Program-made: the position numbers and the translations under genes
The notes under the pieces: model-generated
The model's input: only the letters and a program-made list of their open reading frames with translations
The model's database searches: none
What the model was told of the DNA's origin: nothing
Shown here: piece by piece, positions 9,751 through 18,820 of the stretch
Position numbering within the stretch: position 1 is the stretch's first letter
How the letters are laid out: each line of letters starts with the position of its first letter
Assembly: GCA_945888575.1 (NCBI GenBank)
Contig: CAMDAM010000005.1
Span: 1-39,649 of the forward strand
DNA length: 39,649 bases
Direction of reading: 5' to 3'
From: Asaia bogorensis
Lineage (GTDB): Bacteria; Pseudomonadota; Alphaproteobacteria; Acetobacterales; Acetobacteraceae

Positions 9751-10755
9751 ATGCTAGAACGCTGCATGACTCGATCCAAGCCGCCAACCACGCCCCGCAC
9801 AGCCAGCGCGTCCTTCCGCGGCCGGATCCATGCCAGCGTGCTCGACACGATCGGCGCCACCCCCATCGTGCGTCTCCCGCGCCTCACCGCCGCCCAGTCC
9901 CTCACCGCCGACCTCACGCTGAAGCTGGAATTCTTCAACCCCCTCGCCTCCGTGAAGGACCGCATCGGCCTGGCCATGGTCGACGCCGCGGAGGCCGAAG
10001 GCACCATCGCCCCCGGTCGCTCCACGTTGGTGGAACCCACCAGCGGCAACACCGGCATCGCGCTCGCCTTCGTCGCCGCCGCCCGCGGCTACCGCCTCAT
10101 CGTCTGCATGCCCGAAGGCGCTTCGGTCGAACGCCGCAAGATGCTCCGCCTGATGGGCGCCGAGGTTGAACTCACCCCCGCCCGCCAGGGCATGGCCGGC
10201 GCCATCAACCGCGCCGAGGCCATCCTCGCCGCCACCCCCGGCGCCTGGATGCCCCGCCAGTTCGACAACCCGGCCAACCCCGCCATCCACGAAGCCACCA
10301 CCGCCGAGGAAATCTGGGCCGACACGGCGGGGAAGGTCGATATCGTCATCGGCGGCGCCGGCACCGGCGGCACCCTCACCGGCATCGCCCGCGCCCTCAA
10401 GCCCCGCCGCCCCGGCCTCCAGGTCATCGCCATCGAGCCCGCCGAATCCGCCGTCCTCTCCGGCGACGAGCCGGGCCCGCACGGCCTGCAGGGCATCGGC
10501 CCCGGCTTCCAGCCCGGCGTGCTCGACCTCGCCCTGATGGACCAGGTCATCCGCGTCTCCGAACGCGACGCCATCGCCGCCGCCCGCCTCTGCGCCCAGG
10601 CCGAGGGCCTCCCCATCGGCATCTCCTCCGGCGCCGCCCTGCACGCCGCCCTGGACCTCGCCCGAGACCCCGCCAACACCGGCAAGCTCATCGTCGCCAT
10701 CGCCCCCAGCTTCGCCGAGCGCTACCTCTCTACCGCACTCTTCGCCGGAATGTAG
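9751..10755 (+). CDS. cysK: Cysteine synthase A (O-acetylserine sulfhydrylase)
   Basis: IGATPIVRLPRL, LEFFNPLASVKDRIGLAMV, VEPTSGNTGIALAFVAAARGYRLIVCMPEGAS, GAGTGGTLTGIARALK; alternative ATG at 9766. Confidence 0.95.
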   Translation: MLERCMTRSKPPTTPRTASASFRGRIHASVLDTIGATPIVRLPRLTAAQSLTADLTLKLEFFNPLASVKDRIGLAMVDAAEAEGTIAPGRSTLVEPTSGNTGIALAFVAAARGYRLIVCMPEGASVERRKMLRLMGAEVELTPARQGMAGAINRAEAILAATPGAWMPRQFDNPANPAIHEATTAEEIWADTAGKVDIVIGGAGTGGTLTGIARALKPRRPGLQVIAIEPAESAVLSGDEPGPHGLQGIGPGFQPGVLDLALMDQVIRVSERDAIAAARLCAQAEGLPIGISSGAALHAALDLARDPANTGKLIVAIAPSFAERYLSTALFAGM

Positions 10756-10759
10756 GGCC

Positions 10760-11218
10760 CTACCGCCCCCGCAACGCGGCCTGCACCAGCGTATCCAAGG
10801 CCGACAGGAACTTGGACTTGTCGCCCTTGCTCATCGGTGCCGGCCCCCCTGTCATGAACCCGCTCTCCCGCATGTGCTGCGCCACCGCCCGCCCGGCCAA
10901 CGCATTGCCGATATTGTCCCCGCTCCAGATCTTCCCATTGCTCGCCAGCGCCCGCGCCCCCCGCGCCAGGCACCGCGAGGCCAGCGGAATATCGTTGGTC
11001 ACGCACACATCCGCCGCCTCGATCCGCTCGGCGATCCAGTCATCCGCCGCATCCGCCCCTTCCGCCACGATCACGCTGCGCACATTCGGCAGCCCGGAAG
11101 GCCGGATCGGCCGCGACCCATTGCTCACCAGGTGCACCACCAGCCCCAGCCGGCCCGCCACCTTGTAAACCTCGTCCCGCACCGGGCAGGCATCCGCATC
11201 CACATAGATCTCGGTCAT
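10760..11218 (-). CDS. YaiI/YqxD (DUF188) family protein
   Basis: MTEIYVDADACPVRDEVYKVAGR ... VCVTNDIPLASRCLARGARALASNGKIW. Confidence 0.93.
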   Translation of the reverse strand: MTEIYVDADACPVRDEVYKVAGRLGLVVHLVSNGSRPIRPSGLPNVRSVIVAEGADAADDWIAERIEAADVCVTNDIPLASRCLARGARALASNGKIWSGDNIGNALAGRAVAQHMRESGFMTGGPAPMSKGDKSKFLSALDTLVQAALRGR

Positions 11219-11265
11219 GCCCCCACTATGCCCCCATTCACCGCCGCCGTCGCGAGGGTGCAGAA

Positions 11266-11372
11266 AGGAAGGCTCACCACGGAGCCACGGAGGCCACGGA
11301 GAAGGCACGGAGCCGAAACCTCGCCCTCCGTGCCTTCTCCGCGCCCTCCGCGCCTCCGCGGTGAATCTTCCT
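11266..11372. repeat. Imperfect inverted repeat, 47-nt arms (40/47 identical by hand), 13-nt loop, built of cacggagg-like units
   Basis: Left arm aggaaggctcaccacggagccacggaggccacggagaaggcacggag; reverse complement of right arm aggaagattcaccgcggaggcgcggagggcgcggagaaggcacggag. Confidence 0.9.
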
Positions 11373-11459
11373 GCCTCCGCCCACCCCCCGCTTGCATGCC
11401 GTCCCGACAACCGGACAATGTCGCCACGAACGCAGCCGACGGCCCGAAGGACCCCCCCG

Positions 11460-12671
11460 ATGACCCGCTCCAACACCGGCTACGACGGCCCCCGCCTCCT
11501 GGCCGACCTCTACAAGCTGCGCCAGTTCGGCACCTTCAAGACCGGCGTCCACCGCCCGACCTACTCCAAGGTGGACATGGAATCCCGCCACTGGCTCTGC
11601 GAGCGCATGCGTGAAGCCGGCCTCGTCCCCGAAATCGACGGCATCGGCAACGTCATAGGGCGGGATCCCACCCCCGGCCCCAAGCTCCTCCTCGGCAGCC
11701 ACACCGAAACCCAGCCCGAAGCCGGCTGGCTCGATGGCGCCCTCGGCGTCCTCTACGCGCTCGAAACCGCAAGAGCCCTCGGCGGCGGCATCGACGTCGT
11801 CTCCTGGGCCGACGAGGAAGGCCATTACGGCAGCTTCCTCGGCAGCCGCTCCTATATCGGCGAAGTCACCGAAGCCGAGATCGATTCCTGCTCCAACCGC
11901 TACTCCGCCAAAACCCTGCGCGAAGCCCTGGCCGAAGCCGGCCTCGCCAACACGCCGCGCATCGCCTTCGAACCCGGCCGCTACAAGGGCTACCTCGAAG
12001 CCCACATCGAACAGGGCGACGACCTCGAAGCCCGCAACCTCAAGATCGGCATCGTCACCTCCATCGTCGGCATCTGGTCCTACCGCGTGCAGTTCACCGG
12101 CGTGCAGAACCACGCCGGCACCACCCGCATGGCCATCCGGAAAGACGCCGGCCTCGCCGCCGCCAAGCTCGCCGTCGCCATCGACCAGGAATTCCCCAAA
12201 ATCTGCGCCCCCCGCACCGTCTGGACCGTGGGCCGCATCACGCTCGATCCCGGCGCCGGCAGCATCATCCCCGGCGGCGCCGAACTCATCTTCCAGTTCC
12301 GCGACGCCGACCCCGAAATCCTGCTCCGCCTCGAAGCCACGCTGGAACGCCTGGTCGCCGAAGCCAACCAGGGCCCGTGCACCGCCATCCTCACCAACAA
12401 TTCCCGCTCGGTCCCCAAGGTGATGGACCCCAGCTTCCAGGCCGCCCTCGAATCCGCCGCCGAAACCCACGCCCCCGGCCTGCACCAGCACATGCCCAGC
12501 GGCGCCGGGCACGACGCCCAGATGCTGGCCAAGGTCATGCCGTCCGCCATGCTCTTCGTCCCCAGCATCGGCGGCATCAGCCACCACTGGAGCGAGAACA
12601 CCTCCGACGAAGACATCATGCTCGGCGGCGCCGTGATGGCCGATGCCGCCCGGGCGCTGCTGGCCAAATGA
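11460..12671 (+). CDS. Zn-dependent hydantoinase/carbamoylase family amidase (M20)
   Basis: GSHTETQPEAGWLDGALGVLYALETARAL, SWADEEGHYGSFLGSRSYIGE, EAHIEQGDDLE, MPSGAGHDAQ. Confidence 0.92.
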   Translation: MTRSNTGYDGPRLLADLYKLRQFGTFKTGVHRPTYSKVDMESRHWLCERMREAGLVPEIDGIGNVIGRDPTPGPKLLLGSHTETQPEAGWLDGALGVLYALETARALGGGIDVVSWADEEGHYGSFLGSRSYIGEVTEAEIDSCSNRYSAKTLREALAEAGLANTPRIAFEPGRYKGYLEAHIEQGDDLEARNLKIGIVTSIVGIWSYRVQFTGVQNHAGTTRMAIRKDAGLAAAKLAVAIDQEFPKICAPRTVWTVGRITLDPGAGSIIPGGAELIFQFRDADPEILLRLEATLERLVAEANQGPCTAILTNNSRSVPKVMDPSFQAALESAAETHAPGLHQHMPSGAGHDAQMLAKVMPSAMLFVPSIGGISHHWSENTSDEDIMLGGAVMADAARALLAK

Positions 12672-12710
12672 AGCAGGGGAGGCCACCGGCCTCCCCCACC
12701 CAAGTCACGG

Positions 12711-13544
12711 CTAAGCCCGGCGGCGCCGCGCCAGCCCCAGGCCCAGCATCCCCACGCCCAGCAGCGCGGCCGTCACCGGCTCCGGAACCCCGGTCGGGTT
12801 GCCGGGATCGATGATGCTGCCGGTGTTCGAGCCGATGATCACGATGTTGTCGGTCAGCGTCGAAAGCCCCAGCACAGGGAACGCGCCGACATTGGTGAAG
12901 GACGAATGATACGGCCCGGCGCTCAGGTCGCTGTTCGTCAGCCCCGGAAACGCCGATTGGCCCGCCGCAGTCAGCGCGATGCCGGTTTCGAATTCATCGA
13001 CAACCGTCACCCCCAACCCCAGCGCGCCGAGGAAGCCGAAGCCGTTGGCCTGGCTGAACAACCCGCCACCGGCGCCCACATACGTGTTGAGGGCCGTCGC
13101 CTCACTTGAGATTGCGGTCTGCTCCGAACCGCTCAGGCCGCCTCCCACGTTCGAACCGGAATCGAGCATGATGATCCCCGCCCCAGCCGCGCCCCCGCTC
13201 AGGAAGGCCGTGATCCCTGCGGCGTCGTTCACCGTCTGGAAGGTCCAGCCCAAGCCGGGCAGGGCCGACTTCTCGAACGCAGACAACGCCGCATTGCCCG
13301 CGGTGGAGCCGGGATTGCTGCCCAGGGAGACAACGGTGGTGTTCCCGTTGGTCACCGCCGGGGCCAGGTTCTCCAGCACCTTCTGCATGAACAGCCACCC
13401 ATCCACGTTGTCGGTGGCGGTGGCGAAGCCATGGTCATCGGCATCGGTGCCGGCCAGAATGAACGGCCCCGCATACGATGGAGAGCAGTATAAAAGAACC
13501 CCAGAACAAACGATCGCAATTGAAGCAACTTTTGATGAAGACAT
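12711..13544 (-). CDS. PEP-CTERM sorting-signal protein
   Basis: N-terminal signal peptide; C-terminus VPEPVTAALLGVGMLGLGLARRRRA (PEP motif, TM helix, Arg cluster). Confidence 0.88.
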   Translation of the reverse strand: MSSSKVASIAIVCSGVLLYCSPSYAGPFILAGTDADDHGFATATDNVDGWLFMQKVLENLAPAVTNGNTTVVSLGSNPGSTAGNAALSAFEKSALPGLGWTFQTVNDAAGITAFLSGGAAGAGIIMLDSGSNVGGGLSGSEQTAISSEATALNTYVGAGGGLFSQANGFGFLGALGLGVTVVDEFETGIALTAAGQSAFPGLTNSDLSAGPYHSSFTNVGAFPVLGLSTLTDNIVIIGSNTGSIIDPGNPTGVPEPVTAALLGVGMLGLGLARRRRA

Positions 13545-13885
13545 AGGTATGACTCCCATTTACTGAGTCATTACAAGATATTGATTCTCAAAATAGCCGC
13601 CAATGTATTTCCGGAGGCATCACTGACCTGTGTCCGGGGGGAGCCTGCGCTGGTCTGCGATCATCCGCCACGCCGCGGCTTCGCGCCCGCACGCCGGGGC
13701 AGCAGGTCAGGGAAGGCGGGGGCCGAGGCGCAAGATCGGCGTCGTGGCCCCATCGCCGGCAGCCGGTCTTACAGCGTGCGGTGCTCCGGCATGCGGAACC
13801 ATGCCGTCGTCATCAACCCGGCATGCCCCAAGGTCAGCGCCGCCCGCACGGTCCGGCCCGTCGGCCGCTGTGCCGCCGTCCTACG

Positions 13886-15811
13886 TCAGCCGATCTCCAT
13901 ATCCGCCAGGTCGGGCGCTCGCAGAAACCCCGACATCTCGTCGCTGTAGAACGGGTTCATCGTCGCCGACCGGCCATGTTCGGTCCAATAGTAGTTGCGC
14001 GCGCGCGGGTCGCTCCACGCCTTGGTCAGGTTGCGCGCGTCCACCAGCCGGTTGTAGCGCCAGAACGCCTCCGCCCGAACCTCCATCGCCCGGCCGTGGC
14101 CCAGCACCAGCGCCTCCAGGCACTGCAACGCATACAGCGCCACCTTCTCGTGGAAGGAGGCCACGGTGAGCGCCCCGTTGGTGTTGGGCCCGTAGATCGA
14201 CCACAGGTTGGGAAAGCCCGGCATCATGCAGCCGAGATAGGCGCGCGCCCCGTCCTTGGCCCACAACTCCGCCAGCGTCTTGCCGCCGCGGCCGGTGATG
14301 GTCATGGGGTAGAGGTATTCGGTGGCGTGGAAGCCGGTGGCATACACGATCACATCGGCCGCGTGCAGAACCCCGTCCGTTCCCACCACGCCCTCCGGCA
14401 CGATGCGCTCGATCCCGTCCGTCACCAGCGTCACGTTGTCGCGCAGCAACGCGTCCAGCACGCAGTACTCCGTGTCCACCACAACCGCGCGGGCCGACCA
14501 CACCGGGTGCTTCGGCGTCATCGCCGCCACCAGCGCGGGGTCGCCCAGCTTGCGCTCCAGGAAGGCGATGCTCACGTCGCGCGCCCGCTTGTTCAACGGG
14601 CTGATGGCATGCGGGTCCTGGAAGTCCGGATCGATCTGCGCCACATGCGCCACCCGGTCCAGCGTGCAGCTGCGCGCGCGCATGAAATTGGTGTGGAACG
14701 GCAGGTTGCGGTCCAGCCAGTTCACCTGCGGCGGAAACGGCGAGCGATAGCCGGGCGCCGGCGAAAGCCACTGCGGCGTGCGCTGGAACACCGTCACCTG
14801 CGCCGCCTCCAGCGCCAACTCGGGAATCATCTGGTAGCCGGTGGCGCCGGTGCCGATCACCGCCACCCGCTTGCCCTTCATGCAGGCCCCCTCCGGCCAC
14901 CGCGCCGTGTGCCAGGCTCCCCCCGCGAAGCTCTCGGCCCCCGCGATCTCCGGGATGTTCGGCCGGCTGAGGAACCCCACGGAAGTGATCACCGCGCGCG
15001 AGCGCAGCGTCGAAGCCCCGCCGGGGCCCACGATGTCGATCACCCACTCGCCGGCCGCCTCGTCCCAGGTCAGCGCCTTCACCTCGGTCTCGAAGCGGAC
15101 ATGCCGGCGCAGGTCGAAATGGTCGGCCACCCAGTCGAAATAGCGGGCGTTCTCCCGCCAGTCGCAATACGGATTGGGGTAGGGGAAATCCACGCCGAAG
15201 ATATGGGTGTAGCTGCGGCTCACCGTATCCACCCGCGCGCCGGGATAGCGGTTCTCCCACCAGGTCCCGCCCACCCCGGTGTTCTTCTCCAGCACGGTGA
15301 AGGCAAACCCGGCCTCGCGCAGCTGCAGCGCGGCATTCAGCCCGCCCATCCCCGCCCCGATCACCGTCACGGTGAAATCCCTCAGCCGCGCCGGATTGGG
15401 CGCCTCCTGCCAGCGCAGCGCGCGCGCCTTCGGGTCCAGCGCCAGCTCCTCCAGATGGTGCTGCAGGCTCTCACCCTCCATGCGCCGTCCCAGCAACAGG
15501 CTCAAACTGTCCGCCAGCCGCTCGCGCGGGCCGATATCGATGGCCCCGGCGCCACTGTCGCGATAGGCCTTCAGGAACGCCGCCGCCTTGCGCCGCAGCA
15601 GCGCCACGTCCTCGTCGGTGGCCGGTGCCACCAGGTCGACATACCCGGCATGGACCGTCTTCACCCCCGTCGCCGCCACCTCGGGATCCCCGGTCAGCTG
15701 ATAGAGCAGGCCGCGCAGCACCATGGGCTCGGCATACCCGATCGCATCGTCGATCACCGCGTCGTCCGCCGCCAGCAGCTCCGGCCGTGTCGCCTGCCCG
15801 GTGATGTCCAT
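13886..15811 (-). CDS. Flavin-containing monooxygenase, Baeyer-Villiger type
   Basis: Rossmann motifs GAGMGGLNAA and GTGATG; BVMO fingerprint FAGGAWHTARWP (FxGxxxHxxxW). Confidence 0.93.
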   Translation of the reverse strand: MDITGQATRPELLAADDAVIDDAIGYAEPMVLRGLLYQLTGDPEVAATGVKTVHAGYVDLVAPATDEDVALLRRKAAAFLKAYRDSGAGAIDIGPRERLADSLSLLLGRRMEGESLQHHLEELALDPKARALRWQEAPNPARLRDFTVTVIGAGMGGLNAALQLREAGFAFTVLEKNTGVGGTWWENRYPGARVDTVSRSYTHIFGVDFPYPNPYCDWRENARYFDWVADHFDLRRHVRFETEVKALTWDEAAGEWVIDIVGPGGASTLRSRAVITSVGFLSRPNIPEIAGAESFAGGAWHTARWPEGACMKGKRVAVIGTGATGYQMIPELALEAAQVTVFQRTPQWLSPAPGYRSPFPPQVNWLDRNLPFHTNFMRARSCTLDRVAHVAQIDPDFQDPHAISPLNKRARDVSIAFLERKLGDPALVAAMTPKHPVWSARAVVVDTEYCVLDALLRDNVTLVTDGIERIVPEGVVGTDGVLHAADVIVYATGFHATEYLYPMTITGRGGKTLAELWAKDGARAYLGCMMPGFPNLWSIYGPNTNGALTVASFHEKVALYALQCLEALVLGHGRAMEVRAEAFWRYNRLVDARNLTKAWSDPRARNYYWTEHGRSATMNPFYSDEMSGFLRAPDLADMEIG

Positions 15812-16018
15812 GCGCCCCCTCCGTCTTGTTCTCGATGACCGATCCCCGCCGGGTGCCCCTGGACGAGCCGGCCATCCACCCCTTGCCGGCCAAACGATGG
15901 GCCGATGCCCGCCTTTCAGCAACACCGCTCCGCCCCGCGCGGCCCCCCCTTAAAAAATCTGCGCCCCTTGGGGCATTCCGCTTGCAGCGGGTTTGAAAGT
16001 CAGTTAGGTAAAATACCA

Positions 16019-16681
16019 ATGACCAATATCGTTGGCCTCTTCATCCAGATCACGAATCTGCTCTGCACCGCCGTCGGCGCCCATCTGGCGCGGCAGGCTC
16101 GCGGCCCCATGGTCGTGCTCCTGGGCAGCCGGTACTTCTCGCAGGTCGAGGCTCCCAGCCCCCACAAACCCATCCCGGCCGAACTCTGGCAGCTTCTGGT
16201 CCGCCGCGCCCAGCGCCTCGCCGCGCGCTTCCGCAGCCTTCACGCACGCTGGGCCGCCGGCCGTCTCGCGCCGTCGCGCCCCCGCCACCCCCAGGAATCC
16301 GCCCAGGCCGGGGCAGGGGCCCCCACCACGCCGCGCCCGCCCTCGCTGCGCCTGCCGCGCGAACGCGGCTGGATCAACAAGCGCATCCCCGAAGCCGCCC
16401 CCTGCGGCGGCAATCTCCAGGCACTGCTCTACCTGCCGGAAATCGACCGCTTCGTCGCCGAGGTCCCCCGCGCCGGCCGCCTGCTGCGCCCGCTCTGCCA
16501 CGCCCTCGGCGTCGACCTCACCCCGCCGCTGCGTCTGCCCGCGCGCCCCCGCAAGCCGCGCCCGCCCCGGCCCCGCCTGCCCGATCAGGCCAGGCTCAGC
16601 CTCAACGATCCCCGCCTCAAGCTGCGTCCCTGGGAGCGAAGCTGGATCCGAGCGTCCTGGAAAAAATACGGCCGCGACTGA
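16019..16681 (+). CDS. Hypothetical protein, Pro/Arg-rich
   Basis: Open frame from ATG (MTNIVGLFIQITNLLCTAVGAHLARQ...) with alternating hydrophobic and basic segments; no family recognised. Confidence 0.65.
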   Translation: MTNIVGLFIQITNLLCTAVGAHLARQARGPMVVLLGSRYFSQVEAPSPHKPIPAELWQLLVRRAQRLAARFRSLHARWAAGRLAPSRPRHPQESAQAGAGAPTTPRPPSLRLPRERGWINKRIPEAAPCGGNLQALLYLPEIDRFVAEVPRAGRLLRPLCHALGVDLTPPLRLPARPRKPRPPRPRLPDQARLSLNDPRLKLRPWERSWIRASWKKYGRD

Positions 16682-16711
16682 CCATGCCTCAGCGCGCCCA
16701 ACCCGTTCCGG

Positions 16712-17455
16712 CTACGGCTTGTTCCGCTCAGCGCGAAGCGCCAGCGCCGTGGTCGGGATATCGGTGGTGAAAACCTCCATCCCGAGATCCAGCACCTTGG
16801 CCACGCTCGCCGCATCGTTCACCGCCCAGGCCCCCACGCCCAGCCCGGCCGACCGCAGATACTCCGCCACCCCGCCATCCAGCCGGCTCGCACGGATCCC
16901 CACATGGGAAATCGCATGCGCCTCCGCCGCCGCCACCACGCCCGGCAGCCCGCAATCATCCATGATCACCGGCGAAACCAGCCAGATCCGCCCCTGCAAC
17001 CCCGGCGCCTTCACCGCCTCGCCCACGATCGGCGCCAGGAAGCTCGTCACCACCGTCCGCCCCCGCATCCCCGCCGCATCGATCAACCGCAGCGCATGCT
17101 CCAGCAGCCCGGGATAGGGCTGGTGCTCCACGTCGGACTTCACCTCCATCCGCAGCGTGATCCCCGTCGGCCGAAACAGCTCGATCACCTCCGCCAGCGT
17201 CATGATCCGATCATCGGCCGTGCCGGTGATCACCAACGCCCGAAGCTCCGCCAACGTTTTCGCCGCCACCGGCCCGCTGCCGTTCGTCGTCCGATCCAGC
17301 GTCGCATCATGGATCACCACGATCTGTCCATCGGCCGTCGGATGGATATCGAACTCCACCTGCTCCACCGCCAACCCCGCCGTATGCCGGAACGACGTCG
17401 GCGAATTCTCCGGCGCCTCCAGGGAGCCACCGCGATGGGATGCAATCAGGGTCAT
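16712..17455 (-). CDS. Glycerophosphodiester phosphodiesterase
   Basis: IASHRGGSLEAPENSPTSFRHTAGLAVEQVEFDIHPTADGQIVVIHDATLDRTTNGSGPV (GDPD signature). Confidence 0.96.
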   Translation of the reverse strand: MTLIASHRGGSLEAPENSPTSFRHTAGLAVEQVEFDIHPTADGQIVVIHDATLDRTTNGSGPVAAKTLAELRALVITGTADDRIMTLAEVIELFRPTGITLRMEVKSDVEHQPYPGLLEHALRLIDAAGMRGRTVVTSFLAPIVGEAVKAPGLQGRIWLVSPVIMDDCGLPGVVAAAEAHAISHVGIRASRLDGGVAEYLRSAGLGVGAWAVNDAASVAKVLDLGMEVFTTDIPTTALALRAERNKP

Positions 17456-17462
17456 TGGAAAC

Positions 17463-17690
17463 TCACTCGGCAGCCACGTTCAGGTGGCGGGAAGGGGCTG
17501 GCACAGGGTGCCCGAGATCGCGCGCAGCCTCGATCCAGGCCAGGATCGCATCCTGCACATTGGCCACCGCCTCCTGCGGCGTGTCGCCATCGCTCATGCA
17601 TCCCGGCAGGTCCGGCACGATCGCCACGAACCCGCCGCCCTCCTCGGCGGGAAGCGGCTCGACCAGCAAGGGGTATGCGGAGGCGGTCAT
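17463..17690 (-). CDS. hicB: HicB-family antitoxin, short form without an obvious C-terminal DNA-binding domain
   Basis: GGGFVAIVPDLPGCMSDGDTPQEAVANVQDAILAWIEAA; ATGA overlap with hicA. Confidence 0.9.
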   Translation of the reverse strand: MTASAYPLLVEPLPAEEGGGFVAIVPDLPGCMSDGDTPQEAVANVQDAILAWIEAARDLGHPVPAPSRHLNVAAE

Positions 17691-17938
17691 GGCAGGGCCC
17701 TCGCGGCCGCGATCAGCGCGACCAGCTTGCGAATATACACCGGCTTGATCGGCCGCTTGTAGGGGATCGTCAGCTTCTCGGCCAAGCGCGGATGACCCAC
17801 CTTGTAATGCGATCCGCCACCGCGCGGCGGCTCGCAATACATGTCGTGCCCCCGACAGGCCGCGATCACGTCGGCGATGGTCCAATCCCCCATCGGATTG
17901 CGCCGCATCCGCTCGACGATATCGGCCACATCGGCCAC
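17687..17938 (-). CDS. hicA: HicA-family mRNA interferase toxin
   Basis: GDWTIADVIAACRGHDMYCEPPRGGGSHYKVGHPRLAEKLTIPYKRPIKPVYIRKLVALI (GSHYK catalytic-His region); GTG start at 17938 or ATG at 17908/17893. Confidence 0.9.
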   Translation of the reverse strand: MADVADIVERMRRNPMGDWTIADVIAACRGHDMYCEPPRGGGSHYKVGHPRLAEKLTIPYKRPIKPVYIRKLVALIAAARALP

Positions 17939-17947
17939 GTCGCCGCC

Positions 17948-18820
17948 CTAGGTCAGCGTGGGATCAAGCCGGTCGCGCAGCCAGTCGCCCAGGATGCTCA
18001 CCGACAACGTCGTCAGAATGATCACCACGCAAGGAGACAGCAAAATCCACGGCGCCCGCGTGATGTACTCGCGCCCATACCCCACCATGTTCCCCAAGGA
18101 GGTCATCGGCGGCTGCACCCCCAGCCCCAGGAACGACAGCCCGCTCTCCAGCAGCACCACTTCCGGAAACGACAGCGTCGCCGCCACGATCAGGGTAGAG
18201 GCGATGTTGGGCAGCACATGCTTCAGGTAGATCCGCAACGGCTTGGCCCCCAACTGCCGAACCGCCGCCGCATAGCCTTGCGCATTCGCCGCGATCGCCA
18301 AACCGCGGGAGATGCGGGCATGCCGCTCCCACCCGTACAGCCCCATCAGGCAGATGAACAAGGGCAGCGAATTGCCGAAGAAGGCGAGCACCGAAAGCGC
18401 GAGAATGAGAAACGGCATGCTGGCCTGGAAGTCGATCAGCATCAGCACCGCCTGCTCCACCCAGCCGCGGAAATGCGCCGCCAGGAAGCCCATCGTGGTG
18501 CCGAACACCGCCGCGATGATCGTGGCCCCGAAGGCGATCATCAAGGACACGCGAATGGATTCGATTAGCCGGCTGAACACGTCCCGCCCCAGCTCATCCG
18601 TCCCCAGAGGATGCAGCCAGCCACCGCCGAACCCCACCGGCGGCTGCAGCCGCGCCCGCAGATCCATCGCCGTGATCCCGTACGGCCGGATCACATCGGC
18701 CAGCACCGCGATCGTCACCATCGCCAGCAGCCACAGCATCGCCAGCGCCACCCCGGGCGGAATCGCCACCCGCCGCCTCGGCGGCGCCGCAACGACCGCG
18801 GGAACAACCTGCTCCGACAT
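17948..18820 (-). CDS. ABC transporter permease (DppC/OppC-like)
   Basis: LQPPVGFGGGWLHPLGTDELGRDVFSRLIESIRVSL; EAA-type loop; TGATG overlap with the upstream gene. Confidence 0.94.
   Translation of the reverse strand: MSEQVVPAVVAAPPRRRVAIPPGVALAMLWLLAMVTIAVLADVIRPYGITAMDLRARLQPPVGFGGGWLHPLGTDELGRDVFSRLIESIRVSLMIAFGATIIAAVFGTTMGFLAAHFRGWVEQAVLMLIDFQASMPFLILALSVLAFFGNSLPLFICLMGLYGWERHARISRGLAIAANAQGYAAAVRQLGAKPLRIYLKHVLPNIASTLIVAATLSFPEVVLLESGLSFLGLGVQPPMTSLGNMVGYGREYITRAPWILLSPCVVIILTTLSVSILGDWLRDRLDPTLT

Noticed and set aside
13581-13949. 122-aa plus-strand ORF between the PEP-CTERM and BVMO genes
   Set aside because: Runs into the antisense of the BVMO, lacks a recognisable family and has low-complexity composition; possibly a decayed fragment but not supportable
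13781-15838. Long plus-strand ORF (685 aa) opposite the BVMO
   Set aside because: Arg/His/Pro-rich shadow ORF; the minus-strand frame carries all BVMO motifs
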